Below are positions 43,664 to 53,158 of a stretch of DNA of 64,000 nucleotides, one piece after another; position 1 is the first letter of the stretch, and every line of letters starts with the position of its first letter. This stretch comes from Pedobacter sp. Bi126 (GTDB taxonomy: Bacteria; Bacteroidota; Bacteroidia; Sphingobacteriales; Sphingobacteriaceae), in assembly GCF_918698245.1 (NCBI RefSeq), contig NZ_CAKKMS010000002.1, positions 372,001 through 436,000 of the forward strand, written 5' to 3'. Position numbers and translations under genes: made by a program. A model generated the notes under the pieces. That model was not told the DNA's origin and searched no databases. It saw only the letters and a list, made by a program, of their open reading frames with translations.

Positions 43664-45637
43664 TTAATTTGCCTTTTTTAATAAAAATTCTGTTTTCTGG
43701 TTCTGGATGATCTTGCTATAGAATTCCTTTAAGAAAAGATATTCTTCTGGCTGATAAATAGCATTGTTAAACTGTAAAATCTGACTCATTGAAATGGTGT
43801 TTCCATCTAAAGCCGTTTGCAATAAATACTTTCCACCAGCATTGGGTAAAGCTATTGCCATATCTTTCGGTTTTTCTATCAATTGGTATTTTTCTGGTAA
43901 AAGCACACTGATGATAATGCGCTCGTCAGAAGCTGCACCCAAATCAACTGGGTAGGTGCGTTCGTTTAAATTAAATGGATTTTTCGAAATGGTATTGATA
44001 AAAAATGGGCTAAAATAGAACTGATCTTTATTGGTGCCATCGTTTATGGTAAACTCTACTTCGTATTTTTCGATTAAAGAATTTTCCACACTATCCAGGT
44101 TCGAAATTTGATGATCCAGTATCTTAATTCTGGTTAAACGTTCATCAAGCTTCTCGACATATTCATCCGGCGAATTGTATCGTAGAATATCTTTACGTTT
44201 GTTATATGCCGCGTAACCAATGGTATGGGTAGTTAAGGTGCCAATAATTTTTCCTTCAGTAGTCATTTTTCCCGTTAGGATATAACTGGTAGTTGTTTTC
44301 TGGCTGGCCTTTAAATCTATCCAGTAAGATGGTTTCTTTAAATTGATTACCCTGCCCTGGTCGTTAATACACCGAAGTGGTAACAATCCGAAGGGTAGAA
44401 GTGGTTCTGTAGCATCCAGTAAATAACTTTTATCGGCAAGATTTACTTTAGCAACCAGGTAATTAAAATCGCTCATTACCGGATAAAGTTTGTTTACAGT
44501 TCCATTATCACGGGTAGAAAGGATAACAGCCTCTGCATCTAAACCAGCTGCAGAAAGTGCCGCAATTAGGCTCAGGTTAATATCTGCTACATTGCCCGAT
44601 CTGTTTTCTAGTACTTTTTTAATGTTATCTTCCGCGTATTTTCCGTAGTAATTATTCCACTTGATCTGTTTTTTGATGTAATTATAAACGGCTTTTGCTT
44701 TATCTAAATCAGTAGTACTTCCTTTTGTAATTTCTGGAATGAGGTCTTTAAAAACATCTTTCCTTTTCATCTGATCGCCCAGGGTTTTATATGATGACAG
44801 TTCATAATCAACATCTTTCCAAGTTTTAGTATAGGAAGTTTTTGCTCCATTCAAATTCTGTACATCCGAAAGCTCAAAATAAATAGCCGATTTAAAGTTA
44901 CTGGGCGCGGTCATGTTATCTTCTTCAATAAATGCCGGAATGTTTTTCATCATGTAGTTGATTTTTGAGCAATCGATAGCTACGCCTGAAAGCCTTAAAC
45001 ATTCTTTGCTCAACTCTACTTTTTGATCCGTCAGTTTTTGAAATCCGCGTAAGGAAACATTGTAGTTGTAAATGCCTGGGATGTAAACCAAATATTCGCT
45101 AATCACCTTTGGAATGTTGCTTTGAAATTCCCATGTTTTGAAATTAAATAAGTTGGGCGATTTTAACCTATAACTATATTCAATTATAGCGCCTTCTTTG
45201 AGGTTTGGAAGCGTAAACTTGGTTAGTCTGGTGTATTTTGACCGGTTTTCAGTGAAAACAGCCTTTCTGTCCATTACGGTTTCTACAAAATTATTATTTA
45301 CATAATTAAAAGTAGAGGCTTTTAAATCACTGATCGTTTCTTCGCGAGATTCGTCTTTATAGGTCGGAATAACAATATTAGCTTCCTTAAAGCCTTCTTT
45401 ATTGTAGATTTTGATTTTTACATGGTGCTCAAAAATCAGTTCTAAACTGCCAGTATTATCATCCCGTTGGATAGATGCTGTACCAAACTCTTTTAAAACA
45501 ATAGCGTTGGCATTACTGTCTAATTTTTTTCTGTCGAATTCGTAATCGTCATAGGTGATTGCACCAAAGTTAAAGTTTTGAGCATGAGTAGTTAATGATA
45601 AAAATAGGAGGGATAGTATGGCTAATGTCTTATTCAT
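43664..45637 (-). CDS. DUF3857/transglutaminase-like protein lacking catalytic Cys and His
   Basis: 657 residues from the ATG at 45637 (an upstream frame to 45700 is unlikely, because MNKTLAILSLLFLSLTTHAQ is the signal peptide). DUF3857 at about 75-235, then a transglutaminase-like fold at about 310-410. The position of the active Cys is V350 in SGNVADINL and the His position is Y393 in FNYLVAK, while the Asp D408 in LLDAT stays, so it should not be catalytic. It precedes the intact copy and may be its partner or a binding protein. Confidence 0.85.
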   Translation of the reverse strand: MNKTLAILSLLFLSLTTHAQNFNFGAITYDDYEFDRKKLDSNANAIVLKEFGTASIQRDDNTGSLELIFEHHVKIKIYNKEGFKEANIVIPTYKDESREETISDLKASTFNYVNNNFVETVMDRKAVFTENRSKYTRLTKFTLPNLKEGAIIEYSYRLKSPNLFNFKTWEFQSNIPKVISEYLVYIPGIYNYNVSLRGFQKLTDQKVELSKECLRLSGVAIDCSKINYMMKNIPAFIEEDNMTAPSNFKSAIYFELSDVQNLNGAKTSYTKTWKDVDYELSSYKTLGDQMKRKDVFKDLIPEITKGSTTDLDKAKAVYNYIKKQIKWNNYYGKYAEDNIKKVLENRSGNVADINLSLIAALSAAGLDAEAVILSTRDNGTVNKLYPVMSDFNYLVAKVNLADKSYLLDATEPLLPFGLLPLRCINDQGRVINLKKPSYWIDLKASQKTTTSYILTGKMTTEGKIIGTLTTHTIGYAAYNKRKDILRYNSPDEYVEKLDERLTRIKILDHQISNLDSVENSLIEKYEVEFTINDGTNKDQFYFSPFFINTISKNPFNLNERTYPVDLGAASDERIIISVLLPEKYQLIEKPKDMAIALPNAGGKYLLQTALDGNTISMSQILQFNNAIYQPEEYLFLKEFYSKIIQNQKTEFLLKKAN

Positions 45638-45821
45638 TTGAGCGTATATAAATTGTCGCAATTTAATCCTACAAACTAACATTCTGAAATAATTTGACAA
45701 TTAAATTTATAAATTAATAAAGCTGTTTTACAGAACTAATGAAACCTTTTTAGCACTTTTGAAAAAAAAGAATTTGACATTCCGATTCAAATCTAATGTC
45801 GCCAATCTCACATCATAAGAA

Positions 45822-46775
45822 ATGAAATTAAATTTAAAGCGCCCTTTAGCATTTTTTGATTTAGAAGCTACTGGAATTAATGTTGGAGCTGACAGAATCG
45901 TTGAAATAGCGATTTTAAAAGCCATGCCAGATGGTTCTGAACTGGTTAAAACCTGGCGTGTAAATCCAGAAATGCCGATTCCTTTGCAAACCTCGTTAAT
46001 ACATGGTATTTATGATGAAGACATTGCAAACGAGCCTACCTTTAAAACTTTGGCAGCCGAAATTGCCGAATTCATTGGCGAAAGTGACCTGGCAGGATAC
46101 AATTCGAATAAATTTGATATCCCGATGCTTTTAGAAGAATTTTTAAGAGCTGAAGTGGATTTTGATATGAACAACCGCAAGTTTGTTGATGTACAGAATA
46201 TATTCCACCAAATGGAGCAGCGTACTTTAAAAGCAGCTTATAAATTCTATTGTCAGGAAGATTTAATTAATGCACACGCTGCAGAAGCGGATGTTATTGC
46301 CACTTACAAGGTTTTACTCGGCCAGTTAGAAATGTACAAGGAAACCGAGTTTGAAAGCAAACAAGGTGTAAAAAGCATTCCCGTTGTAAATGATGTAGAT
46401 GCATTGCATATTTTTACCAATATTAATAAACCTGTAGATTTTGCTGGCCGTTTGGTTTACAATGATGACAATGAGGTATGCTTTAACTTTGGTAAACATA
46501 AAGGTAAAACTACTGCTCAGGTATTTTCGGTAGAGCCTAGCTATTATGCCTGGATGAAGAATGGCGATTTCCCTTTGTACACAAAGAAGAAATTAGATGA
46601 GGAGTGGGCAAAATTCAATGCCAAGAAAAATGAAAACAAGGCAGCAAGACCTCAAAATAATACACCAACAAATAAGCCTCAATATCAACAAAAGCCTCAG
46701 CCTAAGCAAGAAAAACCGGCACAACCAATTAATACAGATATGTTGGAGCAGTTGAAAATGAAGTTTGGTAAGTAG
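45822..46775 (+). CDS. DnaQ-like 3'-5' exonuclease with C-terminal tail
   Basis: 317 residues. DEDDh exonuclease at about 8-175: DLEATGINVGADRIVEIA with Asp and Glu, and a later HAAEADVIATYK with His and Asp. Then a small domain with NFGKHKGKTTAQVFS and YYAWMKNGDFP (DUF3820-like) at about 218-260, and a low-complexity tail rich in P, Q, N and K. It is divergent from the DUF3857 pair, with 184 bases between starts. Substrate is probably DNA. No partner is adjacent. Confidence 0.92.
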   Translation: MKLNLKRPLAFFDLEATGINVGADRIVEIAILKAMPDGSELVKTWRVNPEMPIPLQTSLIHGIYDEDIANEPTFKTLAAEIAEFIGESDLAGYNSNKFDIPMLLEEFLRAEVDFDMNNRKFVDVQNIFHQMEQRTLKAAYKFYCQEDLINAHAAEADVIATYKVLLGQLEMYKETEFESKQGVKSIPVVNDVDALHIFTNINKPVDFAGRLVYNDDNEVCFNFGKHKGKTTAQVFSVEPSYYAWMKNGDFPLYTKKKLDEEWAKFNAKKNENKAARPQNNTPTNKPQYQQKPQPKQEKPAQPINTDMLEQLKMKFGK

Positions 46776-46824
46776 ATTTTGATTAATCGGTTAATTGTGT
46801 AAACTTGGTAATCTGTTAACTGGT

Positions 46825-46870
46825 TATTAAAAGATAACATTACGCTATGCGCAAAGCGCTTTGCCCTAAA
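46825..46870. repeat. GCGC/AAGCGCTTT palindrome spacer
   Basis: Between the exonuclease and the peptidase genes, ATTACGCTATGCGCAAAGCGCTTTGCC holds AAAGCGCTTT, a perfect 10-bp palindrome, and ends with CCCTAAACTC. It belongs to the GCG/TAAA vocabulary found at 7500-7545, 9158-9226 and 14570-14615. Confidence 0.35.
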
Positions 46871-46878
46871 CTCAAAAA

Positions 46879-48738
46879 ATGAAATCTATAAAAATATTTA
46901 GCCTTTTATTGTGTACAACATTTTACGCTAACGCGCAGACTACTTTACCAATAGCGCCTGAATTTCAAAAAACCTATCAAAAGGAAACCAGAAATGCGAA
47001 TGGGAAACCCGGTAAGAATTATTGGCAAAATACTTCCAAATACGATTTGAATGTAGATTTTAATCCTACTAGCAGGTTATTAAAGGGAAAAGTTCAGGTA
47101 ATTTATACCAATAACAGTCCTGATACGCTGAAGGAAATCTGGTTTAAAATTTATCCAAATCTGTACAAAAAAGGAACACCAAGAAAATCAAAATTGGCAG
47201 AGTCTGACCTGGGTAATGGGGTTGCTATTGAAAAACTGGCAGCAAACGGAAAGTCAATCACTGATTTTAAAATTGATGGAACCAATATGACTGTTAGTGT
47301 TCCTGCGGTTGTTCCTGGCAAAACGATTAGCTTTTCTATTGATTATAGCTATACTTTAAATAAGGGATCGCATATGCGTACAGGTCAGGTAGATGAGGGG
47401 TCTCATTTCGTGGCTTACTTTTTTCCGCGTATTGCGGTTTATGATGATGTAGACGGATGGAATAAATTCCCTTACACAGGAGCTGAGGAGTTTTATAATG
47501 ACTTTGACCAATTCAATGCTTCAATTACTGTTCCAGGTGGTTATGGAGTTTGGGCAACCGGCGACCTGAGAAACCCTTCAGAAGTTTTCCAGAAAGATAT
47601 CGTTTCCAGAATGTTATTTGCCGAAAAAAATGATGCCGTAATTGATGTGATTACCGACAAAGATTTAGCTGATAAAAAAGTAACGCAACCGAATGCTTTT
47701 AATACCTTTAAATTCGAGGCTAAAAACGTTACTGATTTTGTATTTGCGCTAAGCGATCATTACCTGTGGAAATCGAGCAGTTTAGTCGTTGATCCTAAAA
47801 CAAAAAGAAGAACCCGTGTAGATGCTGTTTTTAATCCAAAACATAAAGATTATTACGAAGTGATTGATTTTGCCCGTAAAACGGTTGAAGCCATGAGTTA
47901 TACTTTTCCTAAATGGCCTTTTCCATACAATCATGAAACGATATTCGATGGTTTAGACCAAATGGAATACCCAATGATGGTGAACGATAACCCGGTTGAT
48001 AACCGCACAGATGCCATTACCCTAACTGACCATGAAATTTTTCATACGATGTTTCCTTTTTACATGGGCATAAATGAGACAAAATATGGTTGGATGGACG
48101 AAGGTTGGGCCACAATAGGTGAGTGGTTGATTTCTCCGATGATTGATTCTACAATTGTTGATGAATACGGCGTACAACCTACGGCTTCCTCATCTGGTGG
48201 TAAAGATGATACTCCAATAATGACTTTAACCCCAGATTTAAAAGGATCAGGATCTTTTACCAATTCGTACCCTAAACCAGGTTTGGCTTATTTGTTTGTT
48301 AAAGATTACCTTGGAGATGAACTGTTTACCAAAGCTTTGCATACTTATATTAAAAACTGGAATGGTAAACACCCGATGCCACACGATTTCTTTAATAGCA
48401 TGAATGAGGGAAGCGGTAAAAATTTAAACTGGTTCTGGAAAGCCTGGTTTTTTGAAGATGGCGTTACCGATATGGCTATAAAGGCTGTAGACAAAACATC
48501 AAGTGGATATACGATTACCATTGAGAACAAAAGCGTTAAGCCTTTACCAATCGATTTATCTCTGACTTATGACGATGGCTCTGTTGAAAATAACCATAGC
48601 ACCATTGGTGTTTGGGAAAAAGGGGATAAGCAAGTGAAAGTAACAATCAAAACAAGCAAGAAATTATCAAAAGTGGTGATGGGAAACCCGCATACGCCTG
48701 ATAAAGTGAAAAGTGACAACAGTTTTTCGTTGAATTAG
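46879..48738 (+). CDS. M1-family zinc metallopeptidase
   Basis: 619 residues, signal peptide 1-19 (NAQ). The zinc site is H385-E386-x-x-H389 in TDHEIFHTM followed by E408 in WMDEGWA, an exact HExxH-x18-E. An N-terminal beta-rich region and C-terminal ARM-like part complete the M1 layout. It works in the periplasm or at the surface as an aminopeptidase. The M1 exopeptidase signature GAMEN is replaced by YPMMVNDN (after LDQM), as in other members of this Bacteroidota subgroup. Confidence 0.9.
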   Translation: MKSIKIFSLLLCTTFYANAQTTLPIAPEFQKTYQKETRNANGKPGKNYWQNTSKYDLNVDFNPTSRLLKGKVQVIYTNNSPDTLKEIWFKIYPNLYKKGTPRKSKLAESDLGNGVAIEKLAANGKSITDFKIDGTNMTVSVPAVVPGKTISFSIDYSYTLNKGSHMRTGQVDEGSHFVAYFFPRIAVYDDVDGWNKFPYTGAEEFYNDFDQFNASITVPGGYGVWATGDLRNPSEVFQKDIVSRMLFAEKNDAVIDVITDKDLADKKVTQPNAFNTFKFEAKNVTDFVFALSDHYLWKSSSLVVDPKTKRRTRVDAVFNPKHKDYYEVIDFARKTVEAMSYTFPKWPFPYNHETIFDGLDQMEYPMMVNDNPVDNRTDAITLTDHEIFHTMFPFYMGINETKYGWMDEGWATIGEWLISPMIDSTIVDEYGVQPTASSSGGKDDTPIMTLTPDLKGSGSFTNSYPKPGLAYLFVKDYLGDELFTKALHTYIKNWNGKHPMPHDFFNSMNEGSGKNLNWFWKAWFFEDGVTDMAIKAVDKTSSGYTITIENKSVKPLPIDLSLTYDDGSVENNHSTIGVWEKGDKQVKVTIKTSKKLSKVVMGNPHTPDKVKSDNSFSLN

Positions 48739-48832
48739 ATGAATACGGAGGATTCAGGTTTTTCTGGGCGATCTGTTTAGTTAAACTTGATCTTGCTAAT
48801 AAATTTGCCTGATATATAGTTATCGCTCTGAA

Positions 48833-48980
48833 TCGTCATCTCGACTGGAGCGAAGCGGAATGGAGAGATCTTTAAACGGTATTAGGGTCTTCGACTCCGC
48901 TCAGACTGACATATTGGTATAGATTTAGTTTCGCTGAGCCTTCGGGTTCTCGACTCCGTTGCGCTTCGCTCGAAATGAAG
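48833..48980. repeat. Dispersed CGTCATCTCGAC repeat, copy 3 (composite)
   Basis: Begins CGTCATCTCGACTGGAGCGAAGCGG, passes GGAGAGATCTTTAAACGG, then TCTTCGACTCCGCTCAGACTGAC, GCTTCGG words (GAGCCTTCGGGTTCTCGACTCC) and ends GCTCGAAATGA. It is a tandem of at least two units and lies downstream of the peptidase gene, before the queG 3' end. Same words as copies at 10303, 17288, 51940 and 55437. Confidence 0.8.
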
Positions 48981-48987
48981 ATAAACA

Positions 48988-49971
48988 TTATTCAGGTTTC
49001 AGAAAATCGATATTCCTTTTCAGTCCGGAAAATTTAGTGCGCTTAACTGCCGACCCTTTAAAGACCTTTTTAAAAACATCATCTGTAATTTCAGTCAGGT
49101 CTTTTGCGTTCAAATCCAGTAAGCCGTTCTCTGGCTTAAAAGCTTCTTCATTGTGTGCTTTAGAGAAACGGTTCCATGGGCAAACATCCTGACAGATATC
49201 ACAACCGAACATCCAGTTGTTCATTTTATCTTTAAACTCATTGGGAATTTCATTTTTCAGCTCAATAGTGAGGTAGGAGATGCATTTGGTTCCATCTACA
49301 ACCTGTGGTGCAATAATGGCATCAGTTGGGCAGGCGTCTAAACAACGTGTACAGCTTCCGCAATAATCAGCTTGATATGGGTGATCGTAATCTAGCTCTA
49401 GATCAACAATCAATTCTGCAAGAAAGAAAAAGGAACCATCAGTTTTACTGATCAGGTTAGAATTTTTACCAATCCAGCCAATGCCCGATTTTTTTGCCCA
49501 GGCACGATCTAAAACCGGAGCAGAATCTACAAACGCTCTTCCCGAAACTTCGCCAATATTTTCTTCAATAAAATGAGTTAGTTCTTTTAATTTATCTTTT
49601 ATTACGGTATGGTAATCTTGTCCGTACGCATACTTGGAAATTTTTGGCGCATCAGGATCTGATTGTTTTTCTTCTGTGTAATAGTTTAAGGATAAGGAAA
49701 TTACTGATTTTGCGTCCTCTACTAAAAGTCTGGGGTCGAGGCGTTTATCGAAATAATTTTCCATATATTTCATTTCACCATGGCGGTTTTGATTCAGCCA
49801 TTTTTCTAACCTTGGGGCCTCTTCTTCAAGAAATTCAGCTTTTGAAATGCCACAGGCCATAAAACCCAAACGCAGGGCTTCATCTTTGATTAGTTGGCTA
49901 TATTTTGCTGAATTGTTGTACACCGATCTGCAAAGATAAGGCTTAGGATTTAAAACATTTTCATTAATCAC
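48988..49971 (-). CDS. queG: Epoxyqueuosine reductase
   Basis: Reduces epoxyqueuosine to queuosine in tRNA, using cobalamin and two 4Fe-4S clusters. 327 residues. The two cluster motifs are [16 protein letters not shown] and [13 protein letters not shown], and the N-terminal half has the [18 protein letters not shown] [13 protein letters not shown] motif. It follows QueA (14621) in the same pathway. It depends on cobalamin, so a cobalamin supply is expected. The N-terminal 15 or so residues vary in the family, and the start could be a little downstream. Confidence 0.95.
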   Translation of the reverse strand: MINENVLNPKPYLCRSVYNNSAKYSQLIKDEALRLGFMACGISKAEFLEEEAPRLEKWLNQNRHGEMKYMENYFDKRLDPRLLVEDAKSVISLSLNYYTEEKQSDPDAPKISKYAYGQDYHTVIKDKLKELTHFIEENIGEVSGRAFVDSAPVLDRAWAKKSGIGWIGKNSNLISKTDGSFFFLAELIVDLELDYDHPYQADYCGSCTRCLDACPTDAIIAPQVVDGTKCISYLTIELKNEIPNEFKDKMNNWMFGCDICQDVCPWNRFSKAHNEEAFKPENGLLDLNAKDLTEITDDVFKKVFKGSAVKRTKFSGLKRNIDFLKPE

Positions 49972-50060
49972 TTGTTCTAAATACAGAAACTAAATTAATT
50001 AATTATGGTTCATCCTGATTGAAATCAAACGAGGAAAGGAGGAACTTTAGAGTATTAGCT

Positions 50061-50267
50061 ATGGAAAATATAGATCCACAACATACGGAATCAGGAGCAG
50101 CTCCTAAACCGATCGAAAAAGATTACGAAAGTCATAAGGAAGATCCAGGGCCAGCAAAGCCAGCGGTAACGGAGAAAGATGAAAACGGAGCAGGGCAAGC
50201 CTTGAAATGGGTGCTACCTCTGGCTGTGATTATTGGTCTGATTATATGGTTTGTGATGAGAAAATAA
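50061..50267 (+). CDS. Small tail-anchored protein
   Basis: 68 residues from the ATG at 50061 (an upstream in-frame ATG at 50019 is less likely). A hydrophilic, charged region of about 45 residues (ENIDPQHTES, PKPIEKDYESHKEDPGPAKP) is followed by one helix LKWVLPLAVIIGLIIWFV and MRK. Likely a tail-anchored inner membrane protein of unknown function. It lies divergent to queG; a terminator follows its stop. Confidence 0.55.
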   Translation: MENIDPQHTESGAAPKPIEKDYESHKEDPGPAKPAVTEKDENGAGQALKWVLPLAVIIGLIIWFVMRK

Positions 50268-50286
50268 TTAGCTTTAGATTATAATG

Positions 50287-50322
50287 AAAATGCCGGCTCA
50301 TTTATTTGACCGGCATTTTTTA
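50287..50322. terminator. Bidirectional terminator between the small protein and the GNAT-nitrilase gene
   Basis: AAAATGCCGG (50287-50296) pairs perfectly with CCGGCATTTT (50310-50319), with T-rich flank on plus and an A-run on the other side. It closes both convergent genes. Confidence 0.88.
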
Positions 50323-50329
50323 TGGATTA

Positions 50330-51838
50330 TTATTTCAAAAGTTTAACCTGATAAAGGTCTTTTCTTCTGTCTTTTAGCACTTTTACCGTTCCATAGTGGT
50401 GTAGTTCGTCTAGTAAATGTAGGTCAACATCGACTACTAAAACCATCTCCGTATTTGGCGTAGCTTCTGCTTTTATGGCATTGGTTGGGAAAGCGAAATC
50501 AGAAGGTGTAAAAACCGCCGATTGCGCGAACTGAATGTCCATGTTGTTAACCTTCGGTAAATTGCCCACGCAGCCTGCAATGGCCACATAGCATTCGTTT
50601 TCTATCGCCCGGGCCTGAGCACAATGCCGAACGCGTGTATAGCCATTCTGTGTATCCGTTAAGAAAGGCACAAACAAAATCTGCATGCCCTGATCGGCAT
50701 AAATGCGGCTTAATTCAGGGAATTCTACATCATAACAGATCAAAATGCCTACTTTACCACAATCAGTATCAAAAACCTGTACTTTATCACCGCCAATCAT
50801 ACCATAATATTTCTGCTCATTTGGTGTAATGTGGATTTTTCTATACTCATCTATTTTACCGGTACGGTGACAAAGGTAAGTGGCATTATAGAGTTTACCA
50901 TCCTCAATAAGTGGCATACTGCCTGTAATGATGTTAGTATTGTAGCTCAACGAGTACTCGTGCATTCTTTGTACAATCTCTTCCGTTTTTTCGGCGAGTT
51001 TGCGCATGGCCTCAATTTCTGGCAAATGATTATAAGGTTGCAGTAAGGGCGTGTTAAATAGTTCAGGAAACATCACGAAATCTGATTTGTAACCACTTAA
51101 CGCATCAACAAAAAATTCTACCTGCTCATAAAATGCGTCCATATTGGGGAATAAACGCATTTCCCATTGCACCAAACCCAAACGGATGGTCATTGCCGAA
51201 CGGGCTGAAGCATCAATGCCCTGGTAATAAATGTTATTCCACTCAATTAAGGTGGCATATTCTTTTGATTCTTTATCGCCCGGCAAGTAATTCTTTAATA
51301 CTTTTCTTACGTGAAAATCATTAGAGATCTGGAAAGTAAGCGTAGGATCGTAAATTTCTTTTGCTTTTACCTTGTCAATATACTGCCTTGGGCTAAGCTG
51401 TTCAGCATATTGATGATAACCCGGAATTCTGCCACCTGCAATAATACTTTTTAGGTTTAGGCTTTCACAGAGTTCTTTACGTGCCTCATATAACCTTCTT
51501 CCCAAGCGCAAACCACGGAAGTCAGGGTGCACGAAAATTTCGATTCCGTATAGCGTGTCGCCGTTTGGATCGTGTGTTGTAAAAGAATAATCGCCAGTAA
51601 TCAACTTGTAGGTATGCCGATCGCCATATTCGTCGTACTCTACAATAATGGCTAATGAGCAGGCTACAACCTTATCATCAACAGCGATACAGAGCTGCCC
51701 CTCGGGGAAAATATTTAAAAGTTTTGCAATACTTGATTTTGGCCAGATGGAACCGCCCATACTGTCGTAGGCCTGGAGCATCGATTCTTTAAGATCTTCG
51801 TAATCTTCGAGCGTTAGTTTACGTAATTCAATATTCAT
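50330..51838 (-). CDS. GNAT acetyltransferase fused to carbon-nitrogen hydrolase
   Basis: 502 residues. About 1-195 is a GNAT domain with the acetyl-CoA loop in GIEIFVHPDFRGLRLGRRLYEARK. About 225-500 is a nitrilase-fold hydrolase: catalytic E in MFPELFNTP, K in DEYRKIHITPNEQ and C in ILICYDVEFPELS, all three in place. This bifunctional form is widespread in Bacteroidota; its substrate is unknown, possibly an amide of a modified amino acid or of polyamines. It is convergent with the small tail-anchored gene. Confidence 0.93.
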   Translation of the reverse strand: MNIELRKLTLEDYEDLKESMLQAYDSMGGSIWPKSSIAKLLNIFPEGQLCIAVDDKVVACSLAIIVEYDEYGDRHTYKLITGDYSFTTHDPNGDTLYGIEIFVHPDFRGLRLGRRLYEARKELCESLNLKSIIAGGRIPGYHQYAEQLSPRQYIDKVKAKEIYDPTLTFQISNDFHVRKVLKNYLPGDKESKEYATLIEWNNIYYQGIDASARSAMTIRLGLVQWEMRLFPNMDAFYEQVEFFVDALSGYKSDFVMFPELFNTPLLQPYNHLPEIEAMRKLAEKTEEIVQRMHEYSLSYNTNIITGSMPLIEDGKLYNATYLCHRTGKIDEYRKIHITPNEQKYYGMIGGDKVQVFDTDCGKVGILICYDVEFPELSRIYADQGMQILFVPFLTDTQNGYTRVRHCAQARAIENECYVAIAGCVGNLPKVNNMDIQFAQSAVFTPSDFAFPTNAIKAEATPNTEMVLVVDVDLHLLDELHHYGTVKVLKDRRKDLYQVKLLK

Positions 51839-51939
51839 AATGTTTGATTTCTATTTTATGAACACCAAAAGGGCTTAAATGTTCAGATGGATTGTATATT
51901 TCTATTAAGATTCCGAAACAAGTTTAGGAGGACGAACAA

Positions 51940-52084
51940 AAAGATTGCTTCGTTCCTCGCAATGACGGAAATAAGTGTGTCATCTCGACCGCAGTGTTCC
52001 TAAGGAGCTCCTTTGGAGGAGAGATCTTTAATACTACGATACCAGATTTCTCCGTTCCGCTTTGCTCCAGTCGAAATGACGACC
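51940..52084. repeat. Dispersed CGTCATCTCGAC repeat, copy 4
   Basis: Left flank CGTTCCTCGCAATGACGG, then GTGTCATCTCGACCGCAGTG, then GGAGAGATCTTTAATAC, and at the right end CAGTCGAAATGACGACC. It ends where the ruvB 3' region begins. The CAATGACG and TGACGAC ends are inverted relative to the start, as in the other copies. Compared with others it has TTCCTAAGGAGCTCCTTTGGA inserted in the middle. Confidence 0.75.
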
Positions 52085-52104
52085 GACTATGGAGTGTGGC
52101 GATA

Positions 52105-53127
52105 TTAAAACAACTTTCCGGTTTGGCCGGGATAATTTTTCTTTAAGTGCTTGTAAGCCGCTTCGGTAACTTCTCTACCCCGTGAAGTACGCATAATATA
52201 ACCCTCTTGAATCAAAAATGGCTCATAAACCTCCTCAATAGTGCCTTCATCTTCTCCAACAGCTGTTGCAATGGTTTTTAAACCTACCGGACCGCCTTTA
52301 AATTTATCGATGATGGTAACCAGGATCCTGTTGTCCATTTCATCCAAGCCATGTTCATCTACATTTAATGCATTGAGGGCATAGCGGGCAATTTCAGTAT
52401 CGATATTTCCGTTTCCTTTAATCTGCGCAAAATCTCTTGTTCTCCGTAAAAGTGCATTGGCGATACGGGGTGTGCCGCGACTACGGCGGGCAATTTCGTA
52501 GGCACCTTCATCACTGATCGGTGTTTTTAATATATCAGAAGAGCGTAGCACAATTGTGGTTAGCAATTTAGCATCGTAGTAAGCCAGGCGGGCATTGATG
52601 CCAAAGCGTGCCCTTAACGGAGCAGTCAGCAATCCGGAACGGGTGGTAGCACCTACTAAAGTAAAAGGATTAAGCGATATCTGTACAGAACGGGCATTCG
52701 GGCCAGTTTCGAGCATAATATCAATTTTAAAATCCTCCATGGCAGAGTATAGGTATTCTTCTACAAGGGGAGATAAACGATGGATCTCATCAATAAAAAG
52801 AATATCGCCTTCATCTAAGCCGGTTAATAAACCAGCTAAATCACCAGGTTTGTCTAATACCGGACCAGAGGTTACCTTAATGCCAGTAGCCATTTCATTG
52901 GCAATGATATGAGAAAGTGTGGTTTTGCCTAATCCGGGAGGACCATGCAAAAGAACATGATCTAAAGCCTCACCGCGGAGTTTCGCCGCCTGAACAAAAA
53001 TCTTTAGATTTTCCATCACTTTTTCCTGCCCAGTAAAATCTTCAAAAGCCTGTGGCCTTAAGACCCTTTCAATATCGCGATCGGTAGGGCTTAGGTTACT
53101 TGCTTCAGGATCCAGATTCTCATTCAT
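52105..53127 (-). CDS. ruvB: Holliday junction branch migration ATPase RuvB
   Basis: 340 residues. Hexameric AAA+ motor that moves Holliday junctions with RuvA and RuvC in recombination repair. Walker [14 protein letters not shown] near 58-70, Walker [11 protein letters not shown] near 110, sensor 1 in [12 protein letters not shown] near 158 and the arginine-finger/sensor 2 region [19 protein letters not shown] near 218. The winged helix at the C-terminus has [18 protein letters not shown]. It follows hbd by 31 bases. ruvA and ruvC are not seen. Confidence 0.97.
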   Translation of the reverse strand: MNENLDPEASNLSPTDRDIERVLRPQAFEDFTGQEKVMENLKIFVQAAKLRGEALDHVLLHGPPGLGKTTLSHIIANEMATGIKVTSGPVLDKPGDLAGLLTGLDEGDILFIDEIHRLSPLVEEYLYSAMEDFKIDIMLETGPNARSVQISLNPFTLVGATTRSGLLTAPLRARFGINARLAYYDAKLLTTIVLRSSDILKTPISDEGAYEIARRSRGTPRIANALLRRTRDFAQIKGNGNIDTEIARYALNALNVDEHGLDEMDNRILVTIIDKFKGGPVGLKTIATAVGEDEGTIEEVYEPFLIQEGYIMRTSRGREVTEAAYKHLKKNYPGQTGKLF

Positions 53128-53158
53128 ACAGCAAATATAAAATTAAATGCTAAAAAAA

